The notes: generated from the sequence alone by a model not told the origin. Numbered from the stretch's first letter, positions 1-6,473 are shown. The stretch: 6,473 nucleotides of DNA from Thermoanaerobaculia bacterium (GCA_025937035.1 JAICSG010000240.1:1-6473), one strand, 5' to 3'. Made by a program: numbers and translations.

Positions 1-3000
1 GAGGGTGAGGCCGCCGCGCCGTCCCCGGCGCCAGCCGCCGCCCGCGCCCGCAAGGAGCGGCCGGCCCTGCGCACCCACTACGTGGCCCCCCGCGACCTCT
101 ACGAGCGCGAGGTCGCCCACGTCTGGCAGGAGGTGCTCGGGGTGGCCCAGGTGGGCGCGGACGACAACTTCTACGAGCTGGGCGGCCATTCGCTGCTGGC
201 CACCCAGGTGGCCTCGCGGCTGCGCGACGCCTTCCGGGCCGAGGTTCCCCTCCAGCCGCTGCTCGGCGCCGCCACCGTGGCCCAGGCGGCGGCGGTGCTG
301 CGCGAGGCTGGCGGCGCCCCGAGGCCGGCCGGCGAGGAGCCGGCTCCGCTCGCCATCCCGCGGCGGAGCCCCGCCGGGGACCGCGCCCGGCTCTCCTTCT
401 CGCAGGAGCGGATGTGGTTCCTCGACCAGCTCGATCCGGGGACGCCGATCTACAACCTGTTCAACCTGGTCGAGGTCGAGGGGGCGCTGTCGGTCCCGGT
501 CCTCCGCCGCGCCTTCGACGAGCTCGTCCGCCGTCACGAGGCCCTGCGCACGGTCTTCGCGGCGGGGGAGGACGGGCAGCCGGCGCAGATCATCCTGCCG
601 CCCGCCCCCTTCCAACTCCCCGTGGTCGACCTGTCGGGGCTCCCCGCGGCGATGCGGCCGGCCGAGATGCGGCGCCTGGAGGCGGCGGACCACCACCGTC
701 CCGTCGACCTGGCGCGCGGGCCGGTCTTCCGGGCCACCCTGCTCATTCTCGGGCCCGCCCAGCACGCCGCCCTCCTCACCATGCACCACATCACCGGCGA
801 CGGCTGGTCGTGGGTGGTGCTGGTGAGCGAGATCGCCGCCCTCTACACCGAGCTGGCGGAAGGCCGGCCGCCGTCGCTGCCGGAGCCCCCGATCCAGTAC
901 GCCGACTATGCCGCCTGGCAGCGGGAACGGCTCCAGGGGGCGTACCTGGAGGAGGAGCTCGGCTACTGGCGAGGCCAGCTCGCCGGGGCCCCGCCGCCGC
1001 TCCGCCTGCCCACCGACCGGCCGCGCGGCACCGGCCTGGGGTTCCTCGCCGGCATGGTCACGCGGCGCCTGCCCGCGGCGCTCGCCGCCGATCTCAAGGC
1101 CCTGGCCGACGGCGAGGGGGTGACCCCCTTCATGCTCCTCTTCGCGGCCTACGTGACCCTCCTGTACCGCTACACGGGGGAGGAGGACATCCTGGTGGGC
1201 GTCCCCATCGCCAACCGCACGCACCGCGAGATCGAGGGGCTGATCGGCTTCTTCCTCAACACCCTGGTGATGCGCGCCCGGCTCGCCGGCGACCTCGGCT
1301 TCCGCGATCTCCTGGCCCGCGTGCGGGAGGTGGCGGGCGGCGCCTACGCCCACCAGGAGCTGCCGCTGGAGATCGTGCTCCAGACCATGCAGCACGACCG
1401 GACGGCGAGCCAGGCGCCGTTCTCGGTGATGTTCCAGGTCCAGAACCTGCCCGAGGCGCGGCTGGAGTTCGCCGGGCTCACCCTCCAGGCCTCGCGCGCC
1501 GGCCTCCAGAGCCAGCTCGCGACGGAGATCTTCGACCTCACCCTGGTCCTGGAGCCAGGGGAGGCGGGGATCGACGCCTGGGTGGTCTACAACTCCCGCC
1601 TCTTCGAGGAGGGGACGATCGAGCGCCTGGTCGCCCAGCTGGAGGCCCTGCTCGCCGGGGCCGCCGCGGCACCGGAGACCGCCCTCGACGATCTGCCGCT
1701 CGCCTCCCCGGAGGAGCGGGCGGAGGTCCTCGCCTGGGGGACGGGGGCCGCCGTGCCCCCTCAGCTCCCCGTACACCGCGCCTTCGAGCGGCAGGCCCGC
1801 GAGACCCCCGATGCCGTGGCCCTGCTCGCCGGGGAGGAGGGCGAGGAGACGGTGCCCTACGCCGATCTCGACGCCCGGGCCAACCGCCTGGCCCACCACC
1901 TGCGGAGCCTGGGGGTGGGGCCGGAGACGCGGGTGGCGCTCTGCCTGGAGCGCTCGATCGGTCTGATCGCCAGCCTCCTGGCGGTGCTCAAAGCGGGCGG
2001 CGCCTATGTCCCCCTCGATCCCGCCTATCCGCGCGAGCGGCTGGATTATCTGCTGGCCGACACCGGCGCGCCGGTCCTGGTCACCGAGCAGCGCCTGCTG
2101 GCCAGCTTCGGCGCCGAGGCCCTCGCCGGCACCCGCGCGGTCTGCCTGGACGCGGACCGCGAGGCGATCGCGGCCCATCCGGACAGCGCGCCGGAGATTG
2201 GCGTGGAGCCTGAGAGCCTCGCCTACGTGATCTACACCTCCGGCTCCACGGGACGGCCCAAGGGGGTGATGGTCTCGCACGGGTCGCTGGCGAGCTTCAC
2301 CGCGGCGGCGCGCGCCCAGTACCGGCTCGGCCCCGCCAGCCGCGTCCTCCAGTTCGCCTCGATCAGCTTCGACACCAGCGTCGAGGAGATCTACCCCTGT
2401 CTCACCGCCGGCGGCGCGCTGGTATTGCGCCCCCCGGGCATGCTGCGGTCGAGCGCCGACTTCCTGGCCGCCTGCCGCCAGCGGGGGATCACTCTGCTCG
2501 ACCTGCCCACCGCTTGGTGGCACGGCCTGGTGGCCGACCTCGCCGAGGGGGCGGCGGGGGAGTGGCCGCCGGCCCTCCAGGGGGTGATCCTGGGCGGCGA
2601 GCGGGTGCTGCCGGAGCGGGTGGCGGCCTGGGGCCGGCGGATCGGTCCGGCGGTGCGGCTCTGGAACACCTACGGGCCGACCGAGGGCACCGTCGTGGCC
2701 ACCCTCGCCGAGCTCTCCTCCCTGCCGGGCGGCCTGGACGGCCTCCGCGAGGCGCCCATGGGGCGGCCGCTCGCCGGGGACCTCGCCTGGGTGCTCGACG
2801 CCCGTCTGGAGCCCGTGCCGGTCGGCGTGCCCGGCGAGCTCTGCCTGGGCGGCGCCGGAGTGGCCCGCGGCTACCTGGACCGCCCCGCGCTCACCGCCGG
2901 GCGCTTCCTGCCCGACCCCTTCTCCGGGATCGAAGGCGCCCGGCTCTACCGCACCGGCGACCTGGTGCGCTGGCTTCCCTCGGGCGACCTGGAATTCCTC

Positions 3001-3636
3001 GGCCGCGTCGACCGCCAGGTGAAGGTGCGCGGCTTCCGGGTGGAGCTGGGGGAGATCGAGGCGGCCCTGGCCGAGCACCCCGGCGTGCGCGAGGTGGCGG
3101 TGCTGGCCCGCGAGGACCAGCCCGGAGAGCGGCGGCTGGTCGCCTATCTGACCCCCCAGGCGGGCCGGGAGCTGGAGACCGGCGAGCTGCGCGCCTTCCT
3201 CAAGGAGCGCCTCCCCGATCACATGGTCCCCGCGGCCTTCGTGACCCTCGCCGCCCTGCCGCTCAATTCCAGCGGCAAGGTGGACCGCCGGGCGCTGCCG
3301 GCACCGGACGCCTCCCGCCCGGACCTCGCCGCCGGGTACGTGGCCCCCTCCACGCCGGCCGAGGAGGCGGTGGCGGACATCTGGCGCGAGGTGCTCGGCG
3401 TCGAGCGGGTGGGGGTCCACGACGACTTCTACGAGCTGGGTGGGCACTCCCTGCTGCTCCCCCAGGTGATGCTCCGGCTGCGGCGGGATCTGGAGATCGA
3501 GATCCCGCTGCGCAGCTTGGTCGAGGAGACCACCGTCGCCGGCCTCGCCCTGACGGTGGAGGAGCTGCTGCTGGAGCAGATCGAGCGCCAGATGGCCCTC
3601 GCCGGGGACGGCGATCGGGAGGAGAGCGTTGCTTAG
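1..3636 (+). CDS. Nonribosomal peptide synthetase, 3' part of gene (T-C-A-T)
   Basis: C-terminal 1211 residues of a multimodular NRPS. The frame is open from base 1 and ends at TAG 3634-3636. A GTG at 82 could be taken as a start, but the preceding codons encode a typical pre-carrier linker (RPALRTHYVAPR), so the true start lies upstream of the window. Domain order, in window codons: carrier T1 (about 29-104, Ser64 in GGHS), condensation C (about 131-556, HHITGDG with second His 263), adenylation A1 (about 571-1100, TSGSTGRPKG at 746, NTYGPTE at 889, YRTGDL, core Lys1093) and carrier T2 (about 1115-1189, Ser1150). The protein stops about 20 residues after T2 with no thioesterase, reductase or epimerase, so the product is passed on or released by another protein. 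The A domain activates an amino acid with ATP, T2 holds it as a thioester, and C joins it to the group on T1. Cytosolic. No catalytic motif is broken. Family assignment is near certain; the product is unknown. Confidence 0.96.
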   Translation, partial: EGEAAAPSPAPAAARARKERPALRTHYVAPRDLYEREVAHVWQEVLGVAQVGADDNFYELGGHSLLATQVASRLRDAFRAEVPLQPLLGAATVAQAAAVLREAGGAPRPAGEEPAPLAIPRRSPAGDRARLSFSQERMWFLDQLDPGTPIYNLFNLVEVEGALSVPVLRRAFDELVRRHEALRTVFAAGEDGQPAQIILPPAPFQLPVVDLSGLPAAMRPAEMRRLEAADHHRPVDLARGPVFRATLLILGPAQHAALLTMHHITGDGWSWVVLVSEIAALYTELAEGRPPSLPEPPIQYADYAAWQRERLQGAYLEEELGYWRGQLAGAPPPLRLPTDRPRGTGLGFLAGMVTRRLPAALAADLKALADGEGVTPFMLLFAAYVTLLYRYTGEEDILVGVPIANRTHREIEGLIGFFLNTLVMRARLAGDLGFRDLLARVREVAGGAYAHQELPLEIVLQTMQHDRTASQAPFSVMFQVQNLPEARLEFAGLTLQASRAGLQSQLATEIFDLTLVLEPGEAGIDAWVVYNSRLFEEGTIERLVAQLEALLAGAAAAPETALDDLPLASPEERAEVLAWGTGAAVPPQLPVHRAFERQARETPDAVALLAGEEGEETVPYADLDARANRLAHHLRSLGVGPETRVALCLERSIGLIASLLAVLKAGGAYVPLDPAYPRERLDYLLADTGAPVLVTEQRLLASFGAEALAGTRAVCLDADREAIAAHPDSAPEIGVEPESLAYVIYTSGSTGRPKGVMVSHGSLASFTAAARAQYRLGPASRVLQFASISFDTSVEEIYPCLTAGGALVLRPPGMLRSSADFLAACRQRGITLLDLPTAWWHGLVADLAEGAAGEWPPALQGVILGGERVLPERVAAWGRRIGPAVRLWNTYGPTEGTVVATLAELSSLPGGLDGLREAPMGRPLAGDLAWVLDARLEPVPVGVPGELCLGGAGVARGYLDRPALTAGRFLPDPFSGIEGARLYRTGDLVRWLPSGDLEFLGRVDRQVKVRGFRVELGEIEAALAEHPGVREVAVLAREDQPGERRLVAYLTPQAGRELETGELRAFLKERLPDHMVPAAFVTLAALPLNSSGKVDRRALPAPDASRPDLAAGYVAPSTPAEEAVADIWREVLGVERVGVHDDFYELGGHSLLLPQVMLRLRRDLEIEIPLRSLVEETTVAGLALTVEELLLEQIERQMALAGDGDREESVA
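85..312 (+). other. Carrier protein domain T1 (PCP/ACP)
   Basis: Phosphopantetheine carrier with the motif DNFYELGGHSLLA; the attachment Ser is codon 190-192. The preceding 27 residues are an Ala/Pro/Arg-rich linker ending in RPALRTHYVAPR. In T2 of the same protein the adenylation A10 motif (GKVDRR) lies about 20 residues before YVAP. At that distance here there is only Ala/Pro sequence, so T1 does not directly follow a normal A domain. It could be the carrier of a polyketide synthase module or follow a tailoring domain; this is inference. Confidence 0.93.
391..1668 (+). other. Condensation domain of gene 1
   Basis: Complete condensation domain. Visible motifs: C1 as SFSQERMWFLDQL (391-429), catalytic C3 as HHITGDG (784-804, second His at 787-789), C4 as IQYADYAAWQ (from 892), C5 as IGFFLNTLVMR (from 1243), and a late motif HQELPLE (from about 1351). 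The intact HHxxxDG implies active amide formation. There is no extra His motif near the N terminus as in dual epimerization/condensation domains, and the motifs read most like the LCL type. If T1 is a polyketide carrier, this domain would take an acyl rather than a peptidyl donor. It shares an exact 27-base stretch (1228-1254) with the C domain of gene 2. Confidence 0.93.
1711..3300 (+). other. Adenylation domain A1, substrate uncertain (possibly basic residue)
   Basis: Complete A domain: VPYADLDARANRL (A1), LKAGGAYVPLDP (A2), TSGSTGRPKG (A3, 2236-2265), FDTS (A4, from 2368), NTYGPTE (A5, 2665-2685), YRTGDL (A7), GRVDRQVKVRG (A8) and NSSGKVDRRALP (A10, Lys at 3277-3279). Hand alignment to the GrsA Phe domain gives pocket residues D235 (2371), T236, E239 (2383), D278 (2500), I299 (2587), G301, T322, V330, V331 and K517. 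Two acidic residues at 239 and 278 are the sort of pocket that can pair with a cationic side chain such as Lys or Orn. I do not recall an exact match with confidence, and the EEIYPCL / LDLPTAWWH segments belong to an A-domain subgroup that is hard to predict. Domain identity is sure; the substrate is a weak guess. Confidence 0.94.
3343..3567 (+). other. Carrier protein domain T2 of gene 1
   Basis: Terminal carrier with DDFYELGGHSLLL; the phosphopantetheine Ser is codon 3448-3450. It follows A1 after the usual linker (GKVDRRALP...YVAPS), so it carries the amino acid loaded by A1. After the domain only a short charged tail (LLLEQIERQMALAGDGDREE and four more residues) remains before the stop. 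Such helical tails on carriers that lack a release domain often act in contact with a partner protein; whether this one does cannot be told. Confidence 0.95.
3617..3626 (+). promoter_or_regulatory. Ribosome binding site of gene 2, inside the end of gene 1
   Basis: GGGAGGAGAG lies just before TTG 3629-3631. The GGAGG core (3618-3622) is 6 bases from the start codon, a good Shine-Dalgarno spacing. It supports the TTG as start and implies translational coupling to gene 1, whose stop codon at 3634-3636 lies just inside gene 2. Confidence 0.8.
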
Positions 3637-5185
3637 CCAGCTCGCGCGGGAGTGGAACGACACCCGGACCGACTACGGCCCGGCGGGGGAGACCTGCCTC
3701 CACCAGCTCATCGAGGCCCAGGTGGATCGCGCGCCCGAGGCCGTGGCGGTGGTCAGCGAGGGGCGCGTGCTCACCTACCGCGAGCTCGACCGGCGGGCCA
3801 ACCGCCTGGCGCGCCGCCTCCTCCGCCTCGGGGTGCGCCCCGACTCGCCGGTGGGGATCTGCGCCGAGCGGTCGCTGGAGCTGATGGTCGGCCTCATCGC
3901 CATCCTCAAGGCCGGCGGCGGCTACGTGCCGCTCGATCCGGAGTACCCGAAGGACCGGCTGGCCTACATGGTCGAGGACGCCCTGGCCGGGCTCGCCGCG
4001 CCGGTGCTGCTGACGCAGGAGCGGCTGCTGCCCGTCCTTCCCGTCACCGGCGCCCGGATCGTCCTGCTGGATGAGGCACTGGAGGACGAGCCCGGGGAAC
4101 GGCCGGCGGTGCCGGTCGACCTCGATCAAATGGCCTATCTGATCTACACCTCGGGCTCGACCGGCCGGCCCAAGGGGGTGATGAATTCCCACCGCGGCAT
4201 CGTCAACCGGCTCCTCTGGATGCAGGAGACCTACCGGCTCGATGCCTCCGACGTGGTGCTGCAGAAGACCCCGGCCAGCTTCGACGTCTCGGTGTGGGAA
4301 TTCTTCTGGCCGCTGCTGGCCGGCGCCCGGCTGGTGATGGCCCGGCCGGGCGGCCACCGCGACCCCTCCTACCTGGCGCGGACGATCGAGGCGGAGGGGG
4401 TGACCACCGCCCACTTCGTCCCCTCGATGCTGAGTCTCTTTCTGGAGGCGCCGGAGGTGGAGCGCTGCGTCTCGCTGCGCCGCGTGGTGTGCAGCGGCGA
4501 GGCCCTCTCCTACGAGCTCCAGCAGCGCTTCTTCGGCCGCCTGGGCTGCGAGCTGCACAACCTCTACGGCCCCACCGAGGCGGCGGTGGACGTCACCTTC
4601 TGGGCCTGCCAGCGCGACGGCGGGCCGCCCGTGGTGCCGATCGGCTGGCCGGTGGCCAACACCAGCATCCTCCTGCTGGACGCGGACCTCCGGCCGGTGC
4701 CGGCCGGCGAGCCCGGCGAGCTCCACATCGGCGGCGTCCAGCTCGCCCGCGGCTACTGGCGCCGCCCCGAGCTGACGGCCGAGCGCTTCGTGCCCGACCC
4801 CTGCGCGGCGGAGCCCGGCGGCCGCCTCTACAAGACCGGCGATCTCGCCCGTCACCGGCCGGACGGCAGCGTCGAGTACCTGGGCCGCATCGACCACCAG
4901 GTGAAGATCCACGGCGTGCGCATCGAGCTGGGCGAGATCGAGGCCACCCTGGAGGGCTGCCCCGGGGTGCGCGACGCCGTGGTGGTGGTGTGGGAGGCCG
5001 GCCCGGGGGACAAGCGCCTGGCGGCCTGGTTCGTGCCGGACGGCGAGCGCGTCCCTGACGGCTCCGAGCTGCGCGCCCACCTGCGCGCCCGCCTCTCCGA
5101 GCCCATGGTGCCGTCGTTCTTCGTCCCCCTGCCGGCCCTCCCGCAGACCCCCAGCGGCAAAGTGGACCGCAAGGCCCTCTCCCAG
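3629..5185 (+). other. Adenylation domain A2, predicted L-serine
   Basis: Complete A domain with LTYRELDRRANRL (A1), LKAGGGYVPLDP (A2), TSGSTGRPKG (4148-4177), FDVSVWEFFWPLLAG (A4), NLYGPTEAAVDV (A5), YKTGDL (A7), GRIDHQVKIHG (A8) and TPSGKVDRKAL (A10, Lys at 5159-5161). Hand alignment to GrsA gives D235 (4283), V236, W239 (4295), H278 (4412), V299 (4487), S301 (4493), L322 (4562), V330 (4586), D331 (4589) and K517. D-V-W-H-x-S-L-x-D-K is the well-known serine code, as in enterobactin EntF, and the surrounding segments (HFVPSML, CSGEAL, HNLYGPTEAAVDV) also match that group. Confidence 0.93.
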
Positions 5186-6473
5186 CTCGAGCCGCCGCGG
5201 GAGGAGGGCGGCGAGGGGACGGTCCCCCGGACTCCCACCGAGGAGCTGCTGGCCGGCATCCTGGCGGAGGTGCTCGGCCGCGAGCGGGTGGGGGTCGACC
5301 AGAGCTTCTTCGACCTCGGCGGCGACTCCCTGCGCGCCAGCCGGGTGCTGACCCGCATCCGGGCGGCCCTCGGGGTCGAGCTGCCCCACTCGGCGGTGCT
5401 CGACGCGCCCACCGTGGCCGCCCTGGCGGAACGGGTGCGGGGGGCGGCCGGCGGGGAGCTGCCGGTTACGATCGAGCGCCGGCCGCGGGACCCTTACGGG
5501 GAGCCGCTCTCCCTGCTCCAGCGGCGGCTCTGGTTCATCGAGCGGCTGGTCCCCGGGACCGCGGCGAGCAACATCCCCATCGTGATGCGGCTTGCCGGGC
5601 CCCTCTCGCCCGCCGTGCTGGAGCGCTGCCTGGTGGAGATCGCCGCCCGCCATGAGGCCCTGCGCACCCTCATCGAGATCGGCCCGGCCGGCGAGCCGCA
5701 CCAGATCGTCTCCCCTCCGGTGCCCTTCCGGCTGCCCGTGGCCGACCTCTCCGGCCTGCCGCCAGATCAGCGGGCGGAGGAGTGCGACCGGCGCATCCGG
5801 GAGGAGGCCCGCCGCCCTTTCGGCCCCGGTGATCCGCTCTGGCGCCGCCTGCTCCTGCGGGTGGGGGAGGGGGACCACGATCTCCTGCTCACCTTCCACC
5901 ACGTGATCTCGGACGGCGAGTCGGTGATGGTGCTGGAGCGCGAGCTGGAGGCGCTCTACGCCGCCTTCCTGGCCGGCCGCCCGTCGCCGCTGCCGGTCCT
6001 GCCGGCACAGCCGGCCGACGTCGCCGCCTGGGAGCGCGAGCGGCTGACCCCGGAGGCCCTGGCTCCCCACCTCGCCTGGTTCCGGGAGCACCTCGCGGGA
6101 GCCCCGGCGGCGCTCGACCTGCCGGCGGACCTCCCCCGGCCGGTTACGCGGAGCTGGCGCGGGCGGAGCCGCTCCCTGGCGCTGCCGCCGGACCTCACCC
6201 GCGCCGTCCGCGATCTCGCGCGCCGGCGGGGGGTGACGGCCTACATGGCCCTCCTCGCCTCCTGGGTGGCCTTCCTGCGGCGGATCACCGGCCAGGAGGA
6301 CCTCGTGGTGGGCACGGTGCTGGCCCATCGCGGCCGGCCGGAGATCGAGGGGCTGATCGGCTTCTTCGCCAACAGCCTGCCGCTCCGCGTCGAGCTTCCC
6401 GGAGACCCCGCCTTCGGCGACCTGCTCGCCGGAGCGCGCGCCGGCGCGCTCGGCCTCTTCGCCCACCAGGACC
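3629..6473 (+). CDS. Nonribosomal peptide synthetase, 5' part of gene, serine-activating (A-T-C)
   Basis: N-terminal 948 residues of a second NRPS; the frame is open to the window end. The TTG at 3629 is chosen because it is the only usual start codon after the in-frame stop TGA 3551-3553, it has a strong Shine-Dalgarno sequence, and the protein reads at once into adenylation-domain sequence (LLSQLAREWNDTRTDYG). A later GTG at 3722 would cut off the conserved N-terminal part. Order: adenylation (about 1-519; TSGSTGRPKG at 174, FDVS at 218, core Lys511), carrier (about 535-604; Ser567 in GGDS) and condensation (from about 626; HHVISDG with second His 758), truncated in the HQ(D/E) motif. The pocket residues indicate serine. 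Starting with A-T means no condensation domain faces the carrier that ends gene 1; this is the architecture of initiation proteins such as GrsA or TycA. The gene overlaps gene 1 by 8 bases, so the two are surely co-transcribed. Confidence 0.95.
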   Translation, partial: MLSQLAREWNDTRTDYGPAGETCLHQLIEAQVDRAPEAVAVVSEGRVLTYRELDRRANRLARRLLRLGVRPDSPVGICAERSLELMVGLIAILKAGGGYVPLDPEYPKDRLAYMVEDALAGLAAPVLLTQERLLPVLPVTGARIVLLDEALEDEPGERPAVPVDLDQMAYLIYTSGSTGRPKGVMNSHRGIVNRLLWMQETYRLDASDVVLQKTPASFDVSVWEFFWPLLAGARLVMARPGGHRDPSYLARTIEAEGVTTAHFVPSMLSLFLEAPEVERCVSLRRVVCSGEALSYELQQRFFGRLGCELHNLYGPTEAAVDVTFWACQRDGGPPVVPIGWPVANTSILLLDADLRPVPAGEPGELHIGGVQLARGYWRRPELTAERFVPDPCAAEPGGRLYKTGDLARHRPDGSVEYLGRIDHQVKIHGVRIELGEIEATLEGCPGVRDAVVVVWEAGPGDKRLAAWFVPDGERVPDGSELRAHLRARLSEPMVPSFFVPLPALPQTPSGKVDRKALSQLEPPREEGGEGTVPRTPTEELLAGILAEVLGRERVGVDQSFFDLGGDSLRASRVLTRIRAALGVELPHSAVLDAPTVAALAERVRGAAGGELPVTIERRPRDPYGEPLSLLQRRLWFIERLVPGTAASNIPIVMRLAGPLSPAVLERCLVEIAARHEALRTLIEIGPAGEPHQIVSPPVPFRLPVADLSGLPPDQRAEECDRRIREEARRPFGPGDPLWRRLLLRVGEGDHDLLLTFHHVISDGESVMVLERELEALYAAFLAGRPSPLPVLPAQPADVAAWERERLTPEALAPHLAWFREHLAGAPAALDLPADLPRPVTRSWRGRSRSLALPPDLTRAVRDLARRRGVTAYMALLASWVAFLRRITGQEDLVVGTVLAHRGRPEIEGLIGFFANSLPLRVELPGDPAFGDLLAGARAGALGLFAHQD
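5231..5440 (+). other. Carrier protein domain T3 (GGDS type)
   Basis: Carrier with SFFDLGGDSLRA; the phosphopantetheine Ser is codon 5327-5329. It would hold the serine loaded by A2. Both carriers of gene 1 have GGHS, whereas this one has GGDS, the form typical of carriers paired with epimerization domains. What follows is a condensation domain with no sign of epimerase sequence. Confidence 0.94.
5504..6473 (+). other. Condensation domain of gene 2, truncated by the window end
   Basis: Begins with LSLLQRRLWFIERL (C1, from 5507), has catalytic HHVISDG (5897-5917, second His 5900-5902) and IGFFANSLPLR (C5, from 6353), and ends at FAHQD, so roughly the last quarter is missing. The catalytic motif is intact. 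The stretch between T3 and C1 lacks the extended HHxxxxGD motif of dual epimerization/condensation domains. It should condense the group on T3 with the amino acid of the next module, outside the window. The motif IGFFANSLPLR is more divergent than the IGFFLNTLVMR of the first C domain. Confidence 0.93.

Noticed and set aside
82..84. GTG as the start of gene 1
   Set aside because: The codons before it are open in frame and encode a normal pre-carrier linker leading into YVAPR; starting here would cut a conserved segment, and a lone T-C-A-T start at that exact point has no ribosome binding site that I can see.
414..2213. Long + strand open frame in another phase inside gene 1, and a similar one at 2514-3884
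   Set aside because: The translations are Arg/Gly/Pro/Ala-rich with no motif, while the overlapping frame encodes continuous C and A domains. They are shadows of GC-rich coding sequence.
3600..3660. A simple frameshift that split one fused synthetase gene
   Set aside because: Joining the frames would still leave a T directly followed by an A domain with the whole C domain (about 430 residues) missing, and the junction has a proper stop, a Shine-Dalgarno sequence and a start codon.
5440..5560. A dual epimerization/condensation domain after T3
   Set aside because: The GGDS carrier made this worth checking, but the stretch before the C1 motif lacks the extra HHxxxxGD motif that marks this class.
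3263..6466. A very long open frame on the - strand (over 1000 codons)
   Set aside because: It lies antisense to gene 2 and the end of gene 1, which have intact NRPS motifs throughout. The translation is low-complexity (rich in Gly, Arg, Ala, His, Pro) with no recognisable domain. Long antisense frames are expected opposite genes with extreme GC at third positions.

Overview
The window lies entirely inside a nonribosomal peptide synthetase (NRPS) locus. Two large genes on the + strand cover it end to end, and both run off the window. No RNA gene, mobile element, CRISPR array or non-coding stretch is visible. Base composition is very GC-rich (roughly 70-75 % by eye) with almost every third codon position G or C. 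That suits a high-GC secondary-metabolite producer such as a myxobacterium, an acidobacterium or an actinomycete. The sequence alone does not decide between them.

Layout: gene 1 (1-3636, 5' end outside the window) encodes T-C-A-T: a carrier protein after an Ala/Pro-rich linker, a condensation domain, an adenylation domain and a terminal carrier. Gene 2 (3629 to beyond 6473) starts at a TTG that overlaps the last 8 bases of gene 1 and has a strong Shine-Dalgarno sequence. It encodes A-T-C, with the C domain cut by the window end. All three carrier Ser sites, both condensation HHxxxDG motifs and the adenylation core motifs checked are intact, so both genes look functional.

Working together: the upstream carrier (T1) should hand its acyl or peptidyl group to the first C domain, which joins it to the amino acid activated by A1 and held on T2. 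A1 has an unusual specificity code (D-T-E-D-I-G-T-V-V-K by hand alignment), possibly for a basic residue. The gene 2 A domain has a code (D-V-W-H-V-S-L-V-D-K) that points clearly to serine; the seryl group would sit on T3 and be used by the second C domain.

The most interesting point is the junction. Gene 1 ends with a carrier and gene 2 begins directly with an adenylation domain, so no condensation domain links them although the genes are translationally coupled. Either gene 2 is a serine-loading protein and the line is not colinear with gene order, or condensation or release is supplied in trans. The first carrier is also not preceded by an adenylation A10 motif, which hints that gene 1 upstream is something else, for example a polyketide synthase module.
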